DNA of 64,000 bases from Paracoccus xiamenensis. Its GTDB lineage: Bacteria > Pseudomonadota > Alphaproteobacteria > Rhodobacterales > Rhodobacteraceae. Made by a program: the position numbers and the translations under genes. The stretch lies in NCBI RefSeq assembly GCF_011308835.1, contig NZ_JAAOHY010000002.1, positions 124,001-188,000 of the forward strand, read 5' to 3'. Below are positions 58,105 through 64,000 of the stretch, piece by piece. Numbering within the stretch: position 1 is the stretch's first letter; each line of letters starts with the position of its first letter. The notes below the pieces were generated by a model. The model made no database searches. It was not told where the DNA came from and saw only the letters and a list, made by a program, of their open reading frames with translations.

Positions 58105-58572
58105 ATGCCCAGTTCCACGCATGATAGCTTTGATCGTGCGATTCTTGCTGCATTGCAGCGCGATGGCGCGCTGACCAATGCCCAGCTGTCCGAGATCGTC
58201 AATCTCTCACCCTCGCAATGTTCGCGGCGCCGGGCTGCGCTGGAACGTTCGGGCGTGATCCGGGGCTATTCGGCGCGGCTGGACGGGCGCGCATTGGGCT
58301 TTGGCATCCGTGCCTTCGCGCGGGTCAACCTGCGCAGCCACGGCGCCGCCAATGACAAGGATTTCGCCAGCTTCATCGCCGCCCAGCCAGAGGTCCGCGC
58401 CGCGCATTCCGTATCCGGCGATGCCGATTATGTGCTGGAGCTGCATATCCGCAATCTGGATGCGCTGGCGGATTTCATCCATGACCGGCTGCTGCCACAT
58501 CCGCAGGTGATTCAGGTCCGGTCCGAGATCGTGCTGAAATCCGCCAAGGAAGAAGGCGGCCTGCCGCTTTAG
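58105..58572 (+). CDS. Lrp/AsnC family regulator (aromatic catabolism)
   Basis: 155 residues with a wHTH (LTNAQLSEIVNLSPSQCSRR) and RAM domain (AHSVSGDADYVLELHI). Divergent from hppD, so likely its regulator and tuned by an aromatic amino acid or pyruvate; inferred by position. A separate Lrp gene (18714-19193) guards the sulfur operon. The start at 58105 has no strong ribosome site but matches the family opening. Confidence 0.88.
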   Translation: MPSSTHDSFDRAILAALQRDGALTNAQLSEIVNLSPSQCSRRRAALERSGVIRGYSARLDGRALGFGIRAFARVNLRSHGAANDKDFASFIAAQPEVRAAHSVSGDADYVLELHIRNLDALADFIHDRLLPHPQVIQVRSEIVLKSAKEEGGLPL

Positions 58573-58590
58573 GCGTCGCGGCGGGGCGGC

Positions 58591-59349
58591 CTAGAACAGG
58601 TCATAAATCAGCTTCAGCGCCAGCGTGGTCGAGGTGACGACCAGCAGCGGCTTGATCAGCTTTGCCCCGATGCGCATGGCCAGTCTGGATCCGACCCAGG
58701 CCCCGGCGATCTGCGCCGCACCCATGGCCAGCCCGGTAATCCACAGCGGCTTTCCTACCAGCGCAAAGGCCACCAGCCCACCCAGATTTGATGCGAAGTT
58801 CAGCAGTTTCGTATGCGCCGTGGCCCGCAGGATGCCATAGCCCGCCAGCATGACGAAACCCAACATGAAGAAGGCGCCGGTGCCCGGGCCGACCAACCCG
58901 TCATAGAAGCCGATGAACGGCACCACGAACAGGGTGAAGGCCGCCGGCGTGATCCGCGCCGTGCGATCGGCATCAGAAAGGCCCGGTTTCAGCGCGAAGA
59001 AGGCGGCAATGGCGATCAGAATCAGCGGCAGCACATAGCGCAGCGCCTGCGTCGGGATCAGGCTGACGCAGAACGCGCCTGCCAGCCCGGCCAGAAAGGC
59101 GATCGCCGCCGCGCCCATCTGTTTGCGCAAGTCGACAAGACCGGATGAGGCATAGCTTAACGCCGCCGTCGCCGCCCCGAAAACGCCCTGCACCTTGTTT
59201 GTCGCCAGCGCCTGCGCAGGCGGCAGTCCCGCCAGCATCAGCACCGGCACGGTAATCAGCCCACCACCGCCGGCAATGGCATCGACAAAGCCCGCCGCGA
59301 AGGCAGCGGCGATCAGCAACAGGGTGACATCAAGCGCGAGTTCGAACAT
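58591..59349 (-). CDS. TSUP (TauE/SafE) family permease
   Basis: 252 residues with about eight membrane helices. The repeated motif GGGGLITVPVLMLAGLPPAQALATNKVQ-type start and the second-half GPGTGAFFMLGFVMLAGY are family marks. Transports anions such as sulfite, sulfoacetate or organosulfonates. Nothing nearby identifies the substrate. Start 59349 is chosen; a longer frame is not conserved. Confidence 0.87.
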   Translation of the reverse strand: MFELALDVTLLLIAAAFAAGFVDAIAGGGGLITVPVLMLAGLPPAQALATNKVQGVFGAATAALSYASSGLVDLRKQMGAAAIAFLAGLAGAFCVSLIPTQALRYVLPLILIAIAAFFALKPGLSDADRTARITPAAFTLFVVPFIGFYDGLVGPGTGAFFMLGFVMLAGYGILRATAHTKLLNFASNLGGLVAFALVGKPLWITGLAMGAAQIAGAWVGSRLAMRIGAKLIKPLLVVTSTTLALKLIYDLF

Positions 59350-59405
59350 GCCCGCTTGATCCTGCGCGGCGATGGGATTGTAAATGGCAGAAAATGGAGG
59401 ATGCG

Positions 59406-60416
59406 ATGCTTCTGGAACGGATCGGGGTGGCGGTGCCTGTCGTGCAGGCGCCGATGGCGGGTGTAACGACGCCCGCACTTGCGGCGGCGGTGGCGAATGC
59501 AGGGGGCCTTGGTTCGTTGGGCGTGGCGGCGATGGATGCCGCGCGGGCAGGGCAGGAGGTGCGCCAGACCCGCGCGCTGACAGCGGCGCGCTTTAACGTG
59601 AATGTCTTCTGCCACCGCCCGCCAAGGCGCGATGCAGCGCAGGAGGCCGCGTGGCTTGATGCGCTGGCACAGGATTTCGCGCGCTTTGGCGTGGCCCCGC
59701 CCGCAGCGCTGGAAGACGGCTACCGCCCCTTCGCGCTGGATCCCGACATGCTGGCAATGCTGCTGGCCGAAAAGCCCGGTGTGGTCAGCTTTCATTTTGG
59801 GCTGCCGCCTGCCGATCAGATTGCGGCGCTGAAGGACAGCGGCGCGGTGCTGCTGGGTTCGGCGACGAACCTAGCCGATGCGCAGAAGATCGTGGCGGCA
59901 GGGCTGGATGGAATCGTCGCGCAGGGCTGGCAGGCTGGCGGGCATCGCGGGCTGTTTGACGAGAACGGTCCCGACGAAAGGCTGGAGACGCTGGACCTGC
60001 TGGCCGTGCTGAAAGACGTGGGCCTGCCGCTGATCGGGGCCGGCGCGATCATGTCGCGCGCGGACGTGCAGGCGGTTCTGGCGGCGGGCGCGGTCGCCGC
60101 GCAATGCGGCACTGCATTTCCTGTGGCGGATGAGGCCGGGACCTCGGCCGCGCATCGCGCCGCGCTGGCTGGCGGGGCTACACGGATGACGCGGGCGATT
60201 TCGGGGCGCCCGGCGCGCGGGGTAGAGAACCTGATCAGCAGTCGCGATGACAGCGCCGCGCCGGATTATCCGCTGCCTTATTCGGCGCTGAAGGCGCTGC
60301 ATGGGGTCGCCGCAAAGGCCGGCGAAAACGGCTACGGCCCGTTCTGGGCCGGGACGGAATGCGCACGGGCGCAAGCCGGCATGGCGGCGGAGATTCTTGC
60401 GCGGCTGGCGCCTTAG
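59406..60416 (+). CDS. Nitronate monooxygenase-like protein, second member
   Basis: 336 residues, FMN barrel. Marks: VPVVQAPMAGVTTPALAAAV, IVAQGWQAGGHRG (active-site His) and LIGAGAIMSRADVQAVLAAG. GGAGG lies 5 bases before the ATG at 59406; an ATG at 59394 is also possible. It overlaps the convergent epmA stop by 4 bases. Distantly related to the one at 22494. Confidence 0.88.
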   Translation: MLLERIGVAVPVVQAPMAGVTTPALAAAVANAGGLGSLGVAAMDAARAGQEVRQTRALTAARFNVNVFCHRPPRRDAAQEAAWLDALAQDFARFGVAPPAALEDGYRPFALDPDMLAMLLAEKPGVVSFHFGLPPADQIAALKDSGAVLLGSATNLADAQKIVAAGLDGIVAQGWQAGGHRGLFDENGPDERLETLDLLAVLKDVGLPLIGAGAIMSRADVQAVLAAGAVAAQCGTAFPVADEAGTSAAHRAALAGGATRMTRAISGRPARGVENLISSRDDSAAPDYPLPYSALKALHGVAAKAGENGYGPFWAGTECARAQAGMAAEILARLAP

Positions 60417-61459
60417 GCGGGGTCGGGGACGGGCGCCCACATCACCGCCTCGATCGACGGGGCGGCGGTGGCCAGCATGACCAGCCGGTCGAAGCCAAGC
60501 GCAATGCCCGATGCCGGGGGCATGATCGCCAGCGCCGCCAGCAGGTCTTCGTCCAGCGGATAGGCCTCGCCATAGATCCGCGCCTTTTCGGCCATGTCGG
60601 CCTGAAAGCGGGCGCGCTGTTCTACCGGGTCGGTCAGCTCGCCGAAACCGTTGGCCAGCTCGACCCCGCAGGCATACAGTTCGAACCGTTCGGAGACGCG
60701 TGGGTCGTCAGGGGATCGCCGCGCCAAGGCCGCCTCGGGCGTGGGATAGCGGTCAAGGATCGTGGCCACGCCATGCCCCAGATGCGGCTCGACCCGTTCC
60801 GCCAACACCCGAGAGAAGATGTCCGACCATGTGTCATCATCGGCCACGCGGATGTCTGCGCCCGCAGCCAAAGCGGCCAGCCCGTCGCGGTCGGTTGTGC
60901 CATCGGCGGCGATGGTCGCCAGCAGGTCGATGCCGGCATGTTCCGTGAAGGCCTCGGCCACGCTGATCCGTTCGGGGCTCGCGAAGGGATCGCAAGCAGC
61001 ATCGCGAAAACGGAATTCGTTTGCGCCCGCCGCCTCTGCCGCCAGCATCAGGAAATCGGCGCAGTCATCCATCAGCACGGTGTATTCCTGCCCGATCCGA
61101 TACCATTCCAGCATGGTGAATTCGGGGTGATGCAGCGCCCCGCGTTCGCGGTTGCGCCAGACATGGGCAAAGGCGGCGATGCGGCTTTCACCCGCCGCCA
61201 GCAGCTTTTTCATCGCGAATTCGGGCGACGTGTGCAGATACATCGGCCGCGTCACACCATCATTGCCGATCATGCCGGTCGAAAACCCGTGCAGATGCGT
61301 CTCGTTTCCGGGGCTTATCGCCAGCGCTGCCGGGTCGACCTCCAGAAAGTCATTGCTGTCCAGCCAGCCGCGAATGGCGCGCTGGATGCGGTTGCGGGCC
61401 AGCAGGGCAGGGCGGCGGTCAAGGTGGCGGTGGGGTTGCCACCATTGGGGATCGCTCAT
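60413..61459 (-). CDS. epmA: EF-P-lysine lysyltransferase EpmA (PoxA/GenX)
   Basis: 348 residues, LysRS-like catalytic core without the anticodon domain: ISPGNETHLHGFS, MYLHTSPEFAMKKLLAAG, HHPEFTMLEWYRIG, and ASGIALGFDRLVML. Attaches (R)-beta-lysine to EF-P. Divergent from efp. EpmB (lysine 2,3-aminomutase) is not in the window. Start 61459 is the family start; an earlier ATG is not conserved. Confidence 0.93.
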   Translation of the reverse strand: MSDPQWWQPHRHLDRRPALLARNRIQRAIRGWLDSNDFLEVDPAALAISPGNETHLHGFSTGMIGNDGVTRPMYLHTSPEFAMKKLLAAGESRIAAFAHVWRNRERGALHHPEFTMLEWYRIGQEYTVLMDDCADFLMLAAEAAGANEFRFRDAACDPFASPERISVAEAFTEHAGIDLLATIAADGTTDRDGLAALAAGADIRVADDDTWSDIFSRVLAERVEPHLGHGVATILDRYPTPEAALARRSPDDPRVSERFELYACGVELANGFGELTDPVEQRARFQADMAEKARIYGEAYPLDEDLLAALAIMPPASGIALGFDRLVMLATAAPSIEAVMWAPVPDPA

Positions 61460-61547
61460 GGTTTCTCTGGCAATGGGGCAAATCATGGGGTAGGGACGCG
61501 CACAATGCGCTTACGCGCACCCCGACAAGTTCGCAAGGAACCCACAG

Positions 61548-62114
61548 ATGAAAGTCATCGCCTCCAGCCTTCGCAAAGGCAATGTGGTCGAAATCGACGA
61601 ACGCCTTTACGTCGTTCTCAAGGCCGAAAACTTCCACCCCGGCAAGGGTACGCCGACCACCAGCGTCGACATGCGCCGCATCGCCGATGGCGTGAAGGTG
61701 ACTGAACGCTGGAAAACCACCGATCAGGTCGAAAAGGCGCATGTCGACGAACGCGCCTATGACTTTCTGTATGAAGACGGCGAAGGCTATCACTTCATGG
61801 AGCCCGAGACCTATGAGCAGGTCGTGGGCCCCGCCGATGTGATCGGCGATCAGTCGGTTTACCTGCAGGAAGGCATGCGGGTGTTCCTGCAGGTCTTCAA
61901 CGGGGTGCCGATCGCGCTGGAACTGCCGCAGCGCATCACCGTCGAAGTGACCGAGACCGAGCCGGTCGTGAAGGGCCAGACGGCGTCGTCGTCCTATAAG
62001 CCGGCGCAGGTCGACAACGGGCTGCGGGTCATGGTGCCGCCGCATATCGGCGCGGGGACCCGGATCGTCATCAACACGGCCGATAACAGCTATGTGGAAC
62101 GCGCCAAGGACTAA
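61548..62114 (+). CDS. efp: Elongation factor P
   Basis: 188 residues, three beta domains. Lys33 in [12 protein letters not shown] is the modified residue, adjoining epmA. The closing domain has [21 protein letters not shown]. It relieves ribosome stalling at polyproline. AAGGAA lies before the ATG. A clear terminator follows. Confidence 0.96.
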   Translation: MKVIASSLRKGNVVEIDERLYVVLKAENFHPGKGTPTTSVDMRRIADGVKVTERWKTTDQVEKAHVDERAYDFLYEDGEGYHFMEPETYEQVVGPADVIGDQSVYLQEGMRVFLQVFNGVPIALELPQRITVEVTETEPVVKGQTASSSYKPAQVDNGLRVMVPPHIGAGTRIVINTADNSYVERAKD

Positions 62115-62137
62115 GGCCCGGTTCCCGAAGATGCAAA

Positions 62138-62163
62138 GGGGCGCCCGCGAAGGCGCCCTTTTT
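62138..62163 (+). terminator. Terminator after efp
   Basis: GGGCGCC-CGCGAA-GGCGCCC followed by TTTTTT. Confidence 0.85.
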
Positions 62164-62206
62164 CATTTGCAGCGGGATTGTGTGCTTGAAGCTGCCGGCC
62201 TCTGCG

Positions 62207-63085
62207 TCACTCAATAACGAATTCGTCGCGGCCGTAACCCTGGATATACAGCAGCGCCGTCAGGTCACCATGGTCGATCCTGACGCCCGCCTGCGCCGCC
62301 ACCACGGGTTTGGCATGCAGCGCGACACCGGTCCCGGCAAGCTGGATCATGCCGAGGTCATTGGCCCCGTCGCCGACCGCGATGGCCTCGGCCGGGGTCA
62401 GGCTGTGCTGGGCGGTGATGTCCTGCAGGGCTTCGATCTTGGCTTCGCGGCCGAGGATCGGCAGGCCGACATGGCCGGTCAGCACACCGTCATCGGCCAG
62501 CAGGGTGTTGGCGCGGTGTTCATTGAAGCCCAGCTCGGCCGCGATGGCGGCTGTAAAGGCGGTGAAGCCCCCCGATACCAGCGCGCAATAGGCGCCTTGC
62601 GCCCGCATGGTTGCGATCAGGGTCCGGCCACCCGGTGCGATGGTGATGCGTTCGTCCAGCACCTGCTGGATCACCCGCTCATCAAGGCCGGCCAGCAGGG
62701 CCACGCGCTCGATCAGGGCTTCGTGGAAATTCAGCTCTCCATTCATTGCGCGCGCGGTGATGTCGGCCACCCGAGGGCCGACGCCGGCCATGTCGGCCAG
62801 TTCGTCGATGCATTCCTGCTGGATCATGGTCGAATCCATGTCGGCCAGCAGGACCGCCTTGCGCCGCCCTTCCGTCGGCTGGATGACCAGATCGAAACCG
62901 GCCATGCGGGTGTCGTCGGCGATGGCGGCGGCGTCCTCGGGCAGGGCATCGGTGGGGAACTCGGCGGCGATGCTGTCATCCAGCCAAATGATGTGCCCGC
63001 CGGCGAACAGGTCGCGCAGGGCCTCGACGCGTTCCTCGGTCAGATCGGCGCGGGCAGGGGCGGCAAGGATGGTGACGGTATACAT
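62207..63085 (-). CDS. serB: Phosphoserine phosphatase SerB
   Basis: 292 residues, HAD superfamily. Motif I DMDSTMIQQECIDELAD, motif II SGGFTAF, and motif IV VGDGANDLGMIQLAGTGVA. An N-terminal ACT-like segment precedes it. Converts phosphoserine to serine. Start 63085 matches the family. Convergent with efp. Confidence 0.95.
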   Translation of the reverse strand: MYTVTILAAPARADLTEERVEALRDLFAGGHIIWLDDSIAAEFPTDALPEDAAAIADDTRMAGFDLVIQPTEGRRKAVLLADMDSTMIQQECIDELADMAGVGPRVADITARAMNGELNFHEALIERVALLAGLDERVIQQVLDERITIAPGGRTLIATMRAQGAYCALVSGGFTAFTAAIAAELGFNEHRANTLLADDGVLTGHVGLPILGREAKIEALQDITAQHSLTPAEAIAVGDGANDLGMIQLAGTGVALHAKPVVAAQAGVRIDHGDLTALLYIQGYGRDEFVIE

Positions 63086-63204
63086 GGCATTTCCCCGGAT
63101 CGTGTCGGCCGAAGCGATAGCGCGAATGGCGTCGCTGCGCCAGCCGGGGAACCGGCGCGCCGGCGGGGCGTTGAGGGCGCGCAACAGCATGGAAGGACAA
63201 GCCG

Positions 63205-63759
63205 ATGGCTTTCTGGGATTTCGTCAAGGATGCGGGCAAGTCGGTCTTCGGTTCCGCCGAAGCGGCCGAGGCAAAGACGCCTGAACAGGCTGATACCGAC
63301 CGCAAGGTCAAGGCGCTGGAGGCCGAGGTCAAGGCGCTGGGACTGGATTCGGGTGATGTGCACCTGACCCTGCGCGGGGATACCGTGAAGGTCGAATCCA
63401 AAGGTGCAGACCGCGAGACCATGGAAAAGCTGATCCTCGCCGTCGGCAACATCAAGGGCATCGCCAAGGTCGAGGCCGACCTGCCGCCGCGCCCGGTGCC
63501 CGCTGGTGCCGCCGCTGCCGCCGAACCCAAGGTACCGCCGACGCCTGCAGGCGATGCGCCGAAAGACGCCGCCCCGGCTGCCGCCACCGGCGACGTCCCG
63601 GTCTTCCACACCGTCAAGAAGGGCGAGACGCTGTCGGCCATCGCCCAGCACTATCTGGGCAAAGCCAGCCGCTATCCCGAGATTTTCGAGGCCAACCGCC
63701 CGATGCTGTCTGACCCCGACAAGATCTATCCCGGCCAGACGCTGCGCATTCCGGCCTGA
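63205..63759 (+). CDS. kbp: BON-LysM domain protein (Kbp/YgaU-like)
   Basis: 184 residues. BON domain (about residues 35-95, [16 protein letters not shown]) then a Pro/Ala linker and a LysM domain ([20 protein letters not shown] to [10 protein letters not shown]). In E. coli Kbp is a cytoplasmic potassium sensor. No signal peptide seen. Ribosome site AAGGAC. Two hairpins follow its stop. Confidence 0.9.
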   Translation: MAFWDFVKDAGKSVFGSAEAAEAKTPEQADTDRKVKALEAEVKALGLDSGDVHLTLRGDTVKVESKGADRETMEKLILAVGNIKGIAKVEADLPPRPVPAGAAAAAEPKVPPTPAGDAPKDAAPAAATGDVPVFHTVKKGETLSAIAQHYLGKASRYPEIFEANRPMLSDPDKIYPGQTLRIPA

Positions 63760-63767
63760 CAAAAGCC

Positions 63768-63841
63768 CGGGACGCCGCGTCACTGACGCTGCGTCCCACG
63801 GTCACGGTGTCGCCAGCAGGCTTGCCCCGTGACCGTGTTTT
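63768..63841 (+). terminator. Two hairpins after the LysM gene, second a terminator
   Basis: The first stem is GGGACGC/GCGTCCC (63768-63796). The second is CACGGTCACGG/CCGTGACCGTG (63797-63837), 11 pairs with a 19-base loop, then TTTT. Confidence 0.7.
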
Positions 63842-63896
63842 GGCCCATTCTTCCGCGCAAATCTACGGCCGCGACACGGTCGGCAAGGGGGGAATT

Positions 63897-64000
63897 ATGG
63901 CCAAGAAGATCTCTTTCGGCGGAATCGCTGATCGTGACGCCGTCGAAAACGCGATGCCTTACGAGGCGCGCGGCAACGCCAGGACGATCTATGAATTCCT
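63897..64000 (+). CDS. Partial gene, probable acyl-CoA synthetase (AMP-binding)
   Basis: Truncated at the right edge after 34 codons. AAGGGGGG precedes the ATG. The N-terminal residues ADRDAVENAMPYEARG and TIYEF resemble the start of long-chain acyl-CoA synthetases of Rhodobacteraceae. Family call is a guess from the N-terminus. Confidence 0.45.
   Translation, partial: MAKKISFGGIADRDAVENAMPYEARGNARTIYEF

Overview
The window is GC-rich chromosomal DNA from an alphaproteobacterium of the Rhodobacteraceae, most like Paracoccus. The evidence is the redox regulon block regB / senC / regA / hvrA-type H-NS, the addBA-trxA and hslVU blocks, the SecB-FxsA-Tim44/TimA neighbourhood, a combined DUF2849 / sulfite reductase / CysH / DUF934 operon, and a short dispersed 5'-leader repeat (CCCCCAGGATATTT-N3-CCAGAATGAA). 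No photosynthesis genes, tRNA, rRNA, CRISPR array, prophage or insertion sequence was recognised. Gene density is high, with many 1-4 base start/stop overlaps.

Layout. 1-8.5 kb: DNA break repair (addB partial, addA), thioredoxin, a KpsS-like glycan protein, and the HslVU protease. 8.5-13.2 kb: a PAS-only sensor, RegB kinase, SenC, RegA and an H-NS/HvrA protein. 13.2-18.7 kb: HD hydrolase, secB, fxsA, timA, Smr, TfoX-like, a saccharopine-dehydrogenase-like protein, a frameshifted GFA gene, and free-methionine-sulfoxide reductase. 18.7-24.3 kb: Lrp regulator, assimilatory sulfur reduction with a CysH-DUF934 fusion, nitronate monooxygenase and the SUMT that feeds siroheme. 24.3-28.8 kb: a MarR-controlled aromatic-acid operon (fumarylacetoacetase, MBL protein, FAD monooxygenase, DUF2783). 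28.8-29.3 kb: an unexplained hairpin-rich region with three DnaA-box-like repeats. 29.3-34.8 kb: rimP-nusA-ylxR-infB, with a terminator-like hairpin directly before rimP. 34.8-37.1 kb: tspO, pip, ubiG. 37.2-39.9 kb: an orphan pair made of a DUF4123 type VI effector chaperone and a metzincin-type protease. 39.9-45.6 kb: GFA, rhomboid, gabT, a YadGH-type ABC exporter, a ClpP-like periplasmic protein and HdeD. 45.6-50.5 kb: rimO, a double-domain sulfotransferase and ettA. 50.6-52.1 kb: two paralogous outer-membrane barrels. 52.4-56.5 kb: nrdHIEF with a recognisable promoter and NrdR boxes. 56.5-58.6 kb: Rieske protein, hppD and a divergent Lrp regulator. 58.6-64 kb: TSUP permease, a second nitronate monooxygenase-like gene, epmA / efp, serB, a BON-LysM protein and the start of a probable acyl-CoA synthetase.

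Functional links. Sulfite reductase needs siroheme, and SUMT lies just beyond it. HppD (56.9 kb) and fumarylacetoacetase (24.9 kb) are separate steps of tyrosine/homogentisate breakdown, but homogentisate dioxygenase and maleylacetoacetate isomerase are not in the window. EpmA and its substrate EF-P are divergent neighbours. The least ordinary content is the DUF4123-metzincin pair, the 300-residue-period sulfotransferase duplication, the structured DNA at 28.87-29.22 kb, and the double palindrome at 23.45 kb that supplies the stop codon of both flanking genes.
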